From positions 1 to 45,318 of the forward strand of contig JAGHTS010000213.1 of assembly GCA_018065225.1 (NCBI GenBank): DNA of 45,318 nucleotides, read 5' to 3'. The stretch is from Candidatus Phascolarctobacterium caballi (GTDB lineage Bacteria > Bacillota > Negativicutes > Acidaminococcales > Acidaminococcaceae). Position numbers and translations under genes: made by a program. The notes beneath the pieces were generated by a model. It ran no database searches. It was not told the origin of the DNA and saw only the letters and a program-made list of their open reading frames with translations. The number at the start of each line of letters is the position of its first letter. Positions within the stretch are counted from its first letter, which is position 1. Below, piece after piece: positions 1-8,730 of this stretch.

Positions 1-80
1 ACGCCCAAACGTTCCGTAGGCGCAAAAATATTTTTTTCACTTCCGCTTCCGGGCGCAGTAAAAAGAAAGGGGGTGCGGTA

Positions 81-578
81 TTGAAAGTATACACGGTGGC
101 AGCAGTTGCAAAGTGGCTTGACCTATCAGAACGAAGAGTGCGGCAGCTGCGGGACCAGAAAATAATATCAGAAGTCAGACCGGGTATGTTTGATTTGAAG
201 ACCGTTACCCAGCAATATATAAATTACCTGCGCCGGGATAGTTCAGACGAGGAAAGCACGATTGACTATAACGCAGAACGTGCAAAGTTGGTGCGTGCAA
301 AGCGGGAAAGTCAAGAACTGGAATTGCAGGTGCGAAAAAACGAACTACACACAACGGAAGACATTGAACAAGTATTGACAGATACTTTAATAAAATTCAA
401 AACAAGGCTTATGGCTATTCCGGCAAAGCAAAGCCCTATTTTAGCAAAGAAAAAAGACCAAGCAGAAATATTCAAATTGCTAAAAGCAAGCATTGATGAA
501 GCGCTGGAAGAATTGGCAGACTTCCAGACAATGTTTGGGGAAAGTGAAGACGGAGAGAATGAACAAGAACACAGCTGA
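81..578 (+). CDS. Terminase small subunit, Nu1-like DNA-packaging protein
   Basis: This 165-aa protein probably recognises the packaging site and delivers it to the large terminase. The N-terminus (about residues 5-40) is a MerR/excisionase-like helix-turn-helix (AAVAKWLDLSERRVRQLRDQ), as in lambda Nu1. Residues 60-90 are a charged helix and the C-terminus is acidic, as expected for a large-subunit contact. The start is TTG at 81, behind a GGGGG-rich ribosome binding site, and the end overlaps the large terminase gene by 20 bases. Position directly before a GpA-type large subunit supports the call. A second, unrelated TerS-like gene lies at the right end of the window. Confidence 0.8.
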   Translation: MKVYTVAAVAKWLDLSERRVRQLRDQKIISEVRPGMFDLKTVTQQYINYLRRDSSDEESTIDYNAERAKLVRAKRESQELELQVRKNELHTTEDIEQVLTDTLIKFKTRLMAIPAKQSPILAKKKDQAEIFKLLKASIDEALEELADFQTMFGESEDGENEQEHS

Positions 579-2397
579 AATGTTCGTGCGGATATTCAAA
601 ACGCTGGAACCGCCGCCGGACTTGAAACTGTCTGAATGGGCTGACAAATACCGTCAGTTATCAAGCGAAGCGTCAGCAGAGCCGGGACGCTGGAAGACAG
701 CAAAAGCACCATATCAAAAAGAGATAATGGACGCCATAACGGATATATCAATAAAAAAAGTGGTTGTAATGTCAGCTGCGCAAGTTGGAAAGACAGACGC
801 AATGATATTGAACCCTATTGGATATTACATACACTATGAACCGTCACCAATTATGGTGCTGCAACCTACAATACAGATGGCAGAAGCGTTCAGCAAAGAC
901 CGTCTATCACCTATGCTGCGTGATACAACAGTATTAACAGAAAGGGTGAACGACAAGAGCCGGAATAGCGGAAACACAATATTGCAAAAGATATTTCCGG
1001 GCGGTCATGTAACAATGGTTGGAGCAAACAGCCCGTCAAGCCTTGCGTCACGCCCAATACGTGTACTGCTTGCGGACGAAATAGACAGATACCCAGCAAC
1101 GGCGGGGAGTGAGGGCGACCCACTGTTTTTGGCTGCAAAAAGACTGACTACATTTTGGAACAGAAAAGAAGTTGACGTATCAACGCCGACAATCAAAGGA
1201 CTATCGAGAATTGAAGTAGAATATGAAAACAGCAGCCGGGGAGAATGGAACACGCCTTGCCCGTGCTGCGGAGAACTGCAACCGCTTACATGGTCCGGGA
1301 TAGTATTTGAAAAAGACGACTTATCAGAAATCAAATACGCGTGCTGCAAATGCGGTGTAATATCAAGTGAAGTGGAATGGAAAGAAAGATTTATTGACGG
1401 TTGTTTTGTTCACGAAGACCCAGAAAACCCAGTGCGGGGCTTTCACTTAAACACACTTGCGTCAACATTGGCAACATGGCGTGAAGTGGTAGAAAAATTC
1501 TTGATTGCAAATGAAGAGAAGAAAAAAGGCAATATAGAATTGATGAAAGTATGGACAAATACAGAACTTGGGGAAACATGGGAAGAAGAGGGGGAACAGC
1601 TGGAAGACGAAGACTTGATGAAACGCCGGGAAAAATACAACTGCGAAGTACCAGACGACGTGTTGTATCTTACGGCTGGCGTAGATACGCAGGACGACAG
1701 ATTTGAAATTGAGGTTGTGGGCTGGGGTCCAGAATATGAAAGCTGGGGCATAAGGTATGCAGCTATATACGGCGACAATTCAGACATAAACAATCAAGTC
1801 TGGAAAGACCTTGACGCATTCTTACAACAGACATGGGAGAAACCAGACGGAACAAAACTAAAAATAGCCTGCACCTGCATTGATAGTGGAGGACACAGAA
1901 CAAACCAAGTGTACAAATTCTGCAAAAGCAGATTTGCAAGAAGAGTTTTTGCAATAAAAGGTTCAAACGACAGTGCAGCTGCATACATTCAGAAACCAAC
2001 AAAGAGCAACAGAGAGGGAACGTATCTTTTCACCATTGGAGTTGATACGGGCAAAAGCTGGCTTATGGACAGACTGAAAGTAGAAGAAGAGGGACCCGGA
2101 TATTGCCATTTTCCAAAAGAAGACGGCAAAGGGTATGACGAAAAGTATTTCAAAGGCTTAACGTCAGAAAAGAAAGTATTGCGTTATAAGATGGGAAGAC
2201 CATATTTTGCATGGGAATTGAAAGACAAAGGCGAACACAAGCGAAATGAAGCGCTTGACTGCCGGAATTACGCCACGGCAGCAATAGAAATAATCAATGT
2301 ACCACTAAAAAAACCAAAAACAAAGAATGAAACTGCGCCGCAGGTTACAAAGAAGCCAGCAAAGAGGGGCAGGAGAAGAAGCGGAGGTATTATATAA
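559..2397 (+). CDS. Terminase large subunit, GpA family
   Basis: This 612-aa ATPase-nuclease cuts concatemers and pumps DNA into proheads. A Walker-A-like segment SAAQVGKT lies at residues 72-79 and a Walker-B-like LLADEID around 165-172. A four-cysteine zinc-ribbon-like patch (CPCCGEL...CCKCG) follows near residue 230. The C-terminal half, starting at TAGVDTQDDRFEIEVVGW, is the typical GpA nuclease region with acidic residues. The start at 559 is chosen over the in-frame start at 493 because it begins the conserved region just after Nu1. Lambda gpA is similar in length. GpA terminases normally act at cos sites, so cohesive-end packaging is likely (inference). Confidence 0.93.
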   Translation: MNKNTAEMFVRIFKTLEPPPDLKLSEWADKYRQLSSEASAEPGRWKTAKAPYQKEIMDAITDISIKKVVVMSAAQVGKTDAMILNPIGYYIHYEPSPIMVLQPTIQMAEAFSKDRLSPMLRDTTVLTERVNDKSRNSGNTILQKIFPGGHVTMVGANSPSSLASRPIRVLLADEIDRYPATAGSEGDPLFLAAKRLTTFWNRKEVDVSTPTIKGLSRIEVEYENSSRGEWNTPCPCCGELQPLTWSGIVFEKDDLSEIKYACCKCGVISSEVEWKERFIDGCFVHEDPENPVRGFHLNTLASTLATWREVVEKFLIANEEKKKGNIELMKVWTNTELGETWEEEGEQLEDEDLMKRREKYNCEVPDDVLYLTAGVDTQDDRFEIEVVGWGPEYESWGIRYAAIYGDNSDINNQVWKDLDAFLQQTWEKPDGTKLKIACTCIDSGGHRTNQVYKFCKSRFARRVFAIKGSNDSAAAYIQKPTKSNREGTYLFTIGVDTGKSWLMDRLKVEEEGPGYCHFPKEDGKGYDEKYFKGLTSEKKVLRYKMGRPYFAWELKDKGEHKRNEALDCRNYATAAIEIINVPLKKPKTKNETAPQVTKKPAKRGRRRSGGII

Positions 2398-2633
2398 TGG
2401 CAGGAATTACACTTGAAACAGCACAAAAGCACCTTGACGCATGGCTTGAAGCTGAAATGGCAGTGACAAACGCACAGTCATACACTATCGGAAGCAGGAC
2501 CATGACAAAAGCAAATCTAACAGAGATTAGAAATGCGATTGAATACTGGCAAGGGAAAGTTAGTGCGCTTGAAAATGCACAGAAATACGGCGGCAGAAAC
2601 CGTGTGCGGCGTGTTGTGCCACGTGATTTGTAG
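2397..2633 (+). CDS. Small head-tail joining protein (gpW/DUF6148-like)
   Basis: This 78-aa protein overlaps the large terminase stop by one base. It is helical (ETAQKHLDAWLEAEMAV) and has a YTIGSRTMTKANL turn that is typical of DUF6148 proteins found between terminase and portal genes. This is the place of lambda W, which completes DNA-filled heads. The function is inferred from position and family resemblance. A hairpin terminator-like element follows it. Confidence 0.7.
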   Translation: MAGITLETAQKHLDAWLEAEMAVTNAQSYTIGSRTMTKANLTEIRNAIEYWQGKVSALENAQKYGGRNRVRRVVPRDL

Positions 2634-2728
2634 AAAGATTGCCCGCTATTGCCCGTTTTAACGGTTTATTTCCCCCTATTTCCCGCAAAAAAGGGGTAAT
2701 ATTATAGCGTGGACAAATAGAAAAGACC

Positions 2729-2757
2729 CAAAAGCACCCGTAAAACGGTGCTTTTTT
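2729..2757 (+). terminator. Hairpin with T-run between gpW-like gene and portal
   Basis: An 8-bp stem (AAAGCACC at 2731-2738 paired with GGTGCTTT at 2747-2754) is followed by more T residues. It fills most of the 148-base gap before the portal gene. It may attenuate late transcription rather than stop it, since the structural genes continue on the same strand. Confidence 0.6.
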
Positions 2758-2781
2758 CATGCAATAAAAGGAGGTGAAGAC

Positions 2782-4344
2782 GTGGGAATTGCAGCGGGAA
2801 TTGATAAAGCAATCGGAGTTATCGCACCGCAAATGGCATTGAAAAGAGTTGTTGCAAGACAACAGATGGCAATATTAAATAGCGGTTACAGCAATTATGG
2901 CGCAAGTACAACGAAAAAGTCACTTGCAGGCTGGCTCCACGCTGGCGGCAGCAGTCGTGAAGATATAGAAAACAATGTGTCAACACTACGCCAGAGAACC
3001 CGTGATTTATATATGGGCGTACCAATAGCAAACGGAGCAGTAAAAACCATGCGGACCAATGTTGTTGGACGTGGGCTGCACTTAAAACCAGATATTGACG
3101 CAGAAGCACTGGGACTATCGCCAGAAGAGAAACAAGCGCTTGAAAAGCAGATAGAAAGAGAATGGAGCATTTGGGCAGAAACGCCAGATTGCGACATGAC
3201 AAGAATTGATAATTTCTATGAGTTACAGCAGTTGGCATTTATTAACTGGCTTGTATCTGGTGACTGTTTGGCGGTTTTGCCAGTAAAAGAAAGAATAAAC
3301 CAGCCGTATGATTTGAGAGTACAGCTGATAGAAGCTGACAGACTATGCAGCCCGGACGAATGCGACACATTAGACGGAACCATTGTGGGCGGTGTTGAAT
3401 GCGACAAAAGCGGCGAAGTAATAGCGTACCATATTGCAAACCACCACCCATTATCATATACCAATACAGATATTAGCTGGCAGAGAGTTGAAGCATACGG
3501 AGCAAAAACGGGCAGAAGAAATGTGCTGCATTTGATGAACCGTGAGCGAATAGGACAACGCAGGGGCGTTCCGTTCCTTGCACCAGTCATTGAAAGTTTG
3601 AAACAGCTTGGAAGATACACTGACGCAGAACTTGTGGCAGCTGTAATTTCTGGTATGTTCACTGTCTTTATTGAAAAGGCAGACGGCAGCAGTGACGACG
3701 CAATAGGTTCAATGATACCAGACGAAGAGCAGGTGGACGCAGACGACGAAACAAGCATTGAACTTGCACCGGGCGCAGTTATCGACTTGAACGAGGGAGA
3801 AAAGGCACACGACACGAACCCCGGACGTCCGAATGCAAATTTTGGCGGCTTTGTGGAAGCTATATGCCAGCAAATAGGCGCTTCACTTGAAATACCGTAT
3901 GAATTGCTTATGAAACGCTTTAACGCCAGTTATTCAGCCAGCAAAGGCGCATTGGAAGAAGCGTGGAAAATGTTTGTAATGTATCGTGATTGGTTAGCAA
4001 CAGACTTTTGCCAGCCAATATATGAAGAGTGGCTGACAGAAGCGGTTGCAAAAAGAAGAATTATTGCACCGGGATATTTTACAGACCCAGCAATAAAAAA
4101 AGCATATAGCAAAGCAAAGTGGAATGGTCCGGCAAGAGGAATGCTTGACCCAGTAAAAGAGGTTACAGCAGCAGAAAAGAGAGTGCAAAACGGTTTTAGC
4201 ACCAGAAGTGATGAAGCAATGCAAATGACGGGCACTGACTTTTACGCAAATGTAGCGCAGTTGAAACATGAAGAAAAAGAAATGAAAGAGGTGAAACAAG
4301 TTGCCAACAGCAGACCAGAACAAACAGCAGCCGCAGCAAAGTAA
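2782..4344 (+). CDS. Portal protein, lambda family
   Basis: This 520-aa protein would form the dodecameric ring at the head vertex through which DNA passes. Family marks include the N-terminal RTRDLYMGVPIANGAVKTMR segment, EADRLCSPDE, the RIGQRRGVPFLAPV stretch and LEIPYELLMKRFNASYSASKGALEEAW, all typical of the lambda gpB portal family. The start is GTG at 2782 with AGGAGGTG eight bases upstream. The 3' end overlaps the protease gene by 44 bases, which suggests translational coupling. Confidence 0.93.
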   Translation: MGIAAGIDKAIGVIAPQMALKRVVARQQMAILNSGYSNYGASTTKKSLAGWLHAGGSSREDIENNVSTLRQRTRDLYMGVPIANGAVKTMRTNVVGRGLHLKPDIDAEALGLSPEEKQALEKQIEREWSIWAETPDCDMTRIDNFYELQQLAFINWLVSGDCLAVLPVKERINQPYDLRVQLIEADRLCSPDECDTLDGTIVGGVECDKSGEVIAYHIANHHPLSYTNTDISWQRVEAYGAKTGRRNVLHLMNRERIGQRRGVPFLAPVIESLKQLGRYTDAELVAAVISGMFTVFIEKADGSSDDAIGSMIPDEEQVDADDETSIELAPGAVIDLNEGEKAHDTNPGRPNANFGGFVEAICQQIGASLEIPYELLMKRFNASYSASKGALEEAWKMFVMYRDWLATDFCQPIYEEWLTEAVAKRRIIAPGYFTDPAIKKAYSKAKWNGPARGMLDPVKEVTAAEKRVQNGFSTRSDEAMQMTGTDFYANVAQLKHEEKEMKEVKQVANSRPEQTAAAAK

Positions 4345-5485
4345 AGCAAGCGGCAACCCATTTGGAGTGACAGAAAACAAATTCTGGAACTTCATACCAG
4401 CAACGGGGGAGAAACCCCCAGAATTATTGCTCTATGGAGCAATCAGCAGCCAGCAGTCTTGGTGGGAAGATAGAGTGACACCACAGCAGTTCAATCAAGA
4501 ACTTGCAGCGCTTGGAGAGGTGCCAGAAATCATAGTGAGAATTAACAGTGGCGGCGGTGATGTGTTTGCAGCAAATGCAATTTTCACAAGATTAAAGGAC
4601 TGTTCAGCGAAAATCACAGTCAAGATTGATGGTTGGGCAGCGTCGGCAGCCACTATTATTGCAATGGCTGGTGACAGTATAAAGATTGCGAGAAATGGCG
4701 TGTTTATGATACACGACCCGGCAATGACAGTATGGGACACATTCAGAGCAGAAGACTTCTTGAAAATGGCTGATGAACTGAAAGTGATTAAACAATCAAT
4801 CGTAAACACATACGCAATGAAGACTGGAAGACAGACAGAAGACATTGAACAGCTTATGTCAAATGAAACGTGGTGGACGGGCGAAAGCGCAGTTGAAAAC
4901 GGCTTTTGTGATGAATTGATGTTTGAAGAAAGCAGCACAGTTGTTGAAAATTCTTCAAAAATAGTGGTCAATTCGGTGCCTATTGATGTTTCAATGTTCC
5001 AGACAGTACCAAAACAGTTATTAAACAGCCCGCACAATCCGGGTAGTTTGATAAATAGTGCAACAAAACCCATTAACAAGCCAAAAGAAGAAAAGGAGGA
5101 AACAAAGATGGGAGAACCACAGAACAGCATTACTACGGTTGACGCACTAAAAGCCGCATACCCGGATTTAGTAGCGACAATCCAGAAAGAAGCAACAGAC
5201 GCAGAGCGTGCGAGAATTAAAGGTATTAAAGACCTTGCAGGCGGCAACTATGACGCTATCGCAACGGACGCTATGTTTGAACACCCTATCACAGCAGAAC
5301 AAATGGCAGTGAAGATTGTTGCAGAGCAGAACAAGCAGGGTGGAACATACATTGCAGACCGTGCAGCTGACGCAAGCGCTTCTGGTGCAAATGGAGTAGC
5401 TGGAACAGCAGGAGAAGCAGCAAGCGACGGAGAAAAGAACGTGTTTGACGCAGCTATTGACAAGTTGTTTCCAGACGTAGAGTAA
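4301..5485 (+). CDS. Head maturation protease, S14 ClpP-like (lambda C-like)
   Basis: This 394-aa protein combines an N-terminal ClpP-type serine protease (about residues 40-215) with a C-terminal scaffold-like tail. The nucleophile is probably Ser115 in GWAASAAT and the histidine His138 in VFMIHDP. The oxyanion strand INSGGGDVFAA is also visible. It would process capsid parts during prohead maturation. The start is TTG at 4301 with GAGGTG upstream, inside the portal gene. Residues 270-394 can also be made separately from a strong internal start (next entry), as for lambda C/Nu3. Confidence 0.9.
   Translation: MPTADQNKQQPQQSKASGNPFGVTENKFWNFIPATGEKPPELLLYGAISSQQSWWEDRVTPQQFNQELAALGEVPEIIVRINSGGGDVFAANAIFTRLKDCSAKITVKIDGWAASAATIIAMAGDSIKIARNGVFMIHDPAMTVWDTFRAEDFLKMADELKVIKQSIVNTYAMKTGRQTEDIEQLMSNETWWTGESAVENGFCDELMFEESSTVVENSSKIVVNSVPIDVSMFQTVPKQLLNSPHNPGSLINSATKPINKPKEEKEETKMGEPQNSITTVDALKAAYPDLVATIQKEATDAERARIKGIKDLAGGNYDAIATDAMFEHPITAEQMAVKIVAEQNKQGGTYIADRAADASASGANGVAGTAGEAASDGEKNVFDAAIDKLFPDVE
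5108..5485 (+). CDS. Nested scaffold protein (Nu3-like internal start)
   Basis: Within the protease gene and in the same frame, ATG at 5108 is preceded by AAGGAGGA at ideal spacing. It would give a 125-aa protein beginning MGEPQNSITTVDALKAAYP. The sequence is Ala-rich and helical, with a low-complexity Ala/Ser/Gly stretch and an acidic C-terminus (DAAIDKLFPDVE) that could touch the capsid protein. In lambda, scaffold Nu3 is made in exactly this way from the 3' part of gene C. The role here is inferred from that parallel. Confidence 0.7.
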   Translation: MGEPQNSITTVDALKAAYPDLVATIQKEATDAERARIKGIKDLAGGNYDAIATDAMFEHPITAEQMAVKIVAEQNKQGGTYIADRAADASASGANGVAGTAGEAASDGEKNVFDAAIDKLFPDVE

Positions 5486-5504
5486 GAAAAGGAGGAAAGA
5501 AACA

Positions 5505-5852
5505 ATGAGTGAATATGCAGTAGAAACAAGAAGCACTACACCAAAGAACTTTTTTGCTGGTGAATTTCCTATTGTTCCAGAAACCGGGACAGCAGGCGCA
5601 GCAGTGCCAGAGTATGCACCAGTAACAACAAATGAAAGCGGAAATATCGTGCCTATCACAAAGGGCAGCGGCAGTTCAGCAGACGCAGCGGCAAAGATTA
5701 TTGGCATTTCAGCTGCGGCAGCAGGAAATGGCGAACCAGTAACATATTATATGACTGGTGAATTTTTCGCAGACGCAATCAACGTGCCAGAGGGCATTGA
5801 ACTTGCGGACGTAAAAGCAGCGTGCCGCAAAATCTCAATCTTTTTGAAGTAA
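5505..5852 (+). CDS. Head decoration protein (lambda D-like)
   Basis: This 115-aa protein sits between scaffold and major capsid genes, the place of lambda gpD. It shows the family pattern of an N-terminal arm followed by a beta-rich, Ala/Gly-rich body (VPEYAPVTTNESGNIVPITK, AAAKIIGISA, YYMTGEFFADAI). It would bind trimeric positions on the expanded head and stabilise it. AAGGAGGAAAG precedes the ATG. Confidence 0.8.
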   Translation: MSEYAVETRSTTPKNFFAGEFPIVPETGTAGAAVPEYAPVTTNESGNIVPITKGSGSSADAAAKIIGISAAAAGNGEPVTYYMTGEFFADAINVPEGIELADVKAACRKISIFLK

Positions 5853-5873
5853 CGACAAGGAGGATATAAAGAA

Positions 5874-6929
5874 ATGGCAAATGAAGTATCTATTTACGAA
5901 CCACGCACAATGGGCAGAGTTGTTCAGAAGTTGCCGCCAGTGCGTACATTTTTTAGAAGTACATTTTTCAGACACGAAGAAACATTCGTGACAAAGAGTG
6001 TTGATGTTGATTTTAGAAAGGGCAGCAGAAAGGTTGCACCTTACGTAAGCCGCCTTATCGGTGGAAAGGTAGTGCCTAACACTGGATATGAAACAAAGAC
6101 ATATACACCACCGCTTGTAGCACCAGAAAAAGTGACAACGGTTGACGACCTTTTAACAAGACGTCCGGGTGAAAGTATTTATTCTGGTAGAACGCCTGCT
6201 GAACGTGCGGTGCTTAAAATGTCAGACGACTTCAACGAATTACGTGAGCAGATTACAAGACGTGAAGAGTTGATGTGTGCGCAGGCAATATTCACTGGTA
6301 AAATTCCTATTATCGGTGACGGAGTAAATGAAGAGATTGACTTTCAGTTTACCAACAAAGAAACAATCAGCACAGCAACAAAGAAGTGGACAAACGCTGC
6401 TTCTGACCCTATCGCAGATTTGAAGCGTTGGCATGAAACTGTCCAGAAGAAAGGTTTTGTAAATTGCGATATTTGCGTTATGGGCGCAGATGTTGTAAAC
6501 GCATTTGTAAACCATGAGAAAGTACAGAAAATGCTTGATGTGAAGAATTACAATCTTGCAGTTATCCAGCCAAAGCAGCTTCCAAACGGCGTGACTTACA
6601 TTGGAACCATTCACGAACTTGGTCTTGATATTTACAAGTACAATGAATGGTATCTTGACGACTGGACCAATCCAGAGCAGCCAGAGGATAAGCCACTTGT
6701 ACCAGTAAACAGCCTTGCACTTTTAAGCACAAGCGCAGACTATTCAATGTATTACGGCGCTATCACCTTAATTGAGGAACCAAACGGAAACTTCCGCACC
6801 GTTGAGGGAAAATATGTGCCGGACACTTGGACAAAGAGAAAGCCAGCAAGAAGATTTTTGAACTTATCTTCTGCGCCTTTATGCGTACCACATGACGTGG
6901 ATAGCTGGTTTGTCGCAGTGCCTATCTAA
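5874..6929 (+). CDS. Major capsid protein, E family
   Basis: This 351-aa protein is the main shell subunit. It resembles lambda gpE (phage major capsid protein E): length near 340, N-terminal VQKLPPVRTFFRSTFF, a middle helix (FNELREQITRREELMCAQAIFTG is the visible landmark region), CDICVMGADVVNAF, and a C-terminal beta part ending in DSWFVAVPI. A good ribosome site (AAGGAGGATATAAAG) precedes the ATG. Its stop overlaps the next start by one base. Codon use is richer in GTT/CTT than neighbours, as expected for high expression. Confidence 0.92.
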   Translation: MANEVSIYEPRTMGRVVQKLPPVRTFFRSTFFRHEETFVTKSVDVDFRKGSRKVAPYVSRLIGGKVVPNTGYETKTYTPPLVAPEKVTTVDDLLTRRPGESIYSGRTPAERAVLKMSDDFNELREQITRREELMCAQAIFTGKIPIIGDGVNEEIDFQFTNKETISTATKKWTNAASDPIADLKRWHETVQKKGFVNCDICVMGADVVNAFVNHEKVQKMLDVKNYNLAVIQPKQLPNGVTYIGTIHELGLDIYKYNEWYLDDWTNPEQPEDKPLVPVNSLALLSTSADYSMYYGAITLIEEPNGNFRTVEGKYVPDTWTKRKPARRFLNLSSAPLCVPHDVDSWFVAVPI

Positions 6930-7273
6930 TGGACTTCAAAGCGCAAATTGCCAGTGACATGAAAGTGTTTCACAACTGCGGAGAAATGGCAACAATGACC
7001 GATATTTGGTATCAAGGCAAGCAATATTATATTCCGATAATCATTGACCACACGGCAGCCGACGAACGGAAAAGGAAAGAGGGGGACAATGCAGAGGGAC
7101 TGTATATTGCTTCTTGCCTTGTGTATATATCACAATACGACTTGGGCTTTGTGCCTAAAAAGGGCAGAGAAATTGAGATTGACGAAGCCGGGGCGGTCAA
7201 TATGTACCGTATAACAAAAGCAGATTGCGAAGACGGGGAAATTATTCTTGAATTGGAGATGGTAGACGAATGA
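6929..7273 (+). CDS. Head-tail connector protein (gpFII-like position)
   Basis: This 114-aa protein starts inside the capsid stop (TAATGG) and ends inside the next start. It is predicted to be beta-rich, with KGREIEIDEAGAVNMYRITKADCEDGEIILELE near the end, which resembles the small oligosaccharide-fold connectors such as lambda gpFII. Family membership was not recognised with certainty, so the role rests on position and size. Confidence 0.6.
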   Translation: MDFKAQIASDMKVFHNCGEMATMTDIWYQGKQYYIPIIIDHTAADERKRKEGDNAEGLYIASCLVYISQYDLGFVPKKGREIEIDEAGAVNMYRITKADCEDGEIILELEMVDE

Positions 7274-7830
7274 TAGAAATAACGTCCGACACAATAGAAA
7301 GAGTAACAACCTTGCTGGCAGACGTTCCAAAGGGTGCGGAAAGAGTGTTTGCAAATGCCATGAACCGTGGTATTTCAAGAGTGAAGACGCAGGCTTTGAA
7401 GAGAACAAAGCAAGTCTACACGGTAAACAACAGCGCATTGACAGCAAATACAGCAATGAAAATAAGCAAAGCCAGCACGGGAAACCTTGCGGGCTTTGTT
7501 TCTTTTGCAGGAACAAAGCTGCCATTGTATCAATTCAAAGTTACACCAACAAAAGCCGGAACGGGAAAGCAGGTGCGGGCAGCGGTCAAAAAAGGCGGCA
7601 GCGGCACACCGTTTGAAGACGCATTTATTGCGGACATGAAGAACGGCACCGGGGTTTATGAAAGACTTACAAGAAACAGACTACCAGTTGAACAGCTGAT
7701 GGGACTTTCAACAGCGCAGATGGTGGGAAGTGATGAAGTCATAGACGGTCTGGAAAAAGAAGTTGAAGAGTTGGTGAATGAAAGAATTGTTCACGAAATG
7801 AACAGAATTTTGAATGGATATGGAGGATAA
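7270..7830 (+). CDS. Minor tail / tail completion protein (gpZ-like)
   Basis: This 186-aa basic protein overlaps the preceding stop by four bases. The segment RVFANAMNRGISRVKTQALKRTKQVYTV resembles the prophage minor tail protein Z family, which helps connect tail and head. The C-terminus is helical (VEELVNERIVHEMNRILNGY). The position between connector and tail terminator agrees with this. Confidence 0.75.
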   Translation: MIEITSDTIERVTTLLADVPKGAERVFANAMNRGISRVKTQALKRTKQVYTVNNSALTANTAMKISKASTGNLAGFVSFAGTKLPLYQFKVTPTKAGTGKQVRAAVKKGGSGTPFEDAFIADMKNGTGVYERLTRNRLPVEQLMGLSTAQMVGSDEVIDGLEKEVEELVNERIVHEMNRILNGYGG

Positions 7831-7833
7831 AGC

Positions 7834-8328
7834 ATGACACCAGTATTTTTAATGGACGGGCTGCAAAAATTCATTGCGGAAAAGACGGCAGACATTATAT
7901 TGCCAGTAAGAACCAGAACGGGCAGCAATGAGGTAAAAGAGAGAGCGGCAGCGGTTTACACACACGGGCTGCCAGAAGCGGACGACGCACAACAGAAAGT
8001 GCCATATATCTTGTTGAAATTCTTGACGGGAGTTGATGAAAAGCAGGCAGGAGAACCGGAAGAAAGCAACTGCAAAATAAGAATTATTTTTGCGGTGTAT
8101 TCAGAAGACGGGCAGGCAGGACCGCTGTTGCTGCTTAATTTGATATTGAGAGTTAGAAGCGAACTAAAAAAAGCAGGACTGATAAACGGTCAATTTGCGC
8201 TTGATTTGCCACTTGAATACATAGTGTATCAAGACACGACGCCACCATATTACATGGGCGAAATAATGACAAATTGGAGCATTCCGACAGTGCAAAGAGA
8301 AATTGGGACTGCGTTATTTGATTTTTAA
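7834..8328 (+). CDS. Probable tail terminator protein
   Basis: This 164-aa protein follows the gpZ-like gene by three bases and precedes the tail sheath cluster. Alternating beta and helical segments (CKIRIIFAVYSEDGQAGPLLLLNLILRVRSELKK) and the phrase PYYMGEIMTNWSIPTV fit tail terminator proteins that cap the tube end. No catalytic motif is visible. The assignment is by position and fold impression. Confidence 0.55.
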   Translation: MTPVFLMDGLQKFIAEKTADIILPVRTRTGSNEVKERAAAVYTHGLPEADDAQQKVPYILLKFLTGVDEKQAGEPEESNCKIRIIFAVYSEDGQAGPLLLLNLILRVRSELKKAGLINGQFALDLPLEYIVYQDTTPPYYMGEIMTNWSIPTVQREIGTALFDF

Positions 8329-8346
8329 GAAATGGAGGTATTGAAG

Positions 8347-8727
8347 ATGGCTACAAAGACCACAGCAAACGCCACAGAAGCCGAGAACAAGGCTGAAAAA
8401 GCGCAGGCGGTAGAAAATGCGCCAGAAGCAGAAAAAGCCGTAAATGAAGCAAATACAAACGCAGAAACGGTAAAGCTGGCATACATTGGACCAAACCTGC
8501 CAAAAGCAATGTTACAGTGTAACAAGATTTTTGAGGGAACACAAAAGGAAATTAAAAATGAACTTGCAGGAGTTATTGAAAAATTCCCGCTTGTTGAAAA
8601 AATGCTTGTTCCTATCAGCGAACTTGCAGAGAAAAAAGAAAAAGTAAAGACCGCAGGCAATATTTACAACAAATATTATGCAGATTTAAGCGCTGCACGC
8701 CTTGCGTACTTGGAAAGAGAGGTATAA
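8347..8727 (+). CDS. Unknown structural-region protein, Ala/Glu-rich N-terminus
   Basis: This 126-aa protein was not recognised. Residues 1-40 are a low-complexity Ala/Glu/Asn/Lys stretch, probably disordered. The rest holds YIGPNLPKAMLQCNKIFEGTQ and a helical tail. It lies directly before the sheath gene; small proteins with an IGPN-like phrase at this site are common in contractile-tail phages. The start at 8347 is chosen over the in-frame 8332 because GGAGG lies seven to eleven bases upstream. Confidence 0.6.
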   Translation: MATKTTANATEAENKAEKAQAVENAPEAEKAVNEANTNAETVKLAYIGPNLPKAMLQCNKIFEGTQKEIKNELAGVIEKFPLVEKMLVPISELAEKKEKVKTAGNIYNKYYADLSAARLAYLEREV

Positions 8728-8730
8728 CAA

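Noticed and set aside
4495..5247. 250-aa open frame on the minus strand opposite the protease gene
   Set aside because: It has no ribosome site and no family resemblance, and it lies wholly opposite a well-supported gene.
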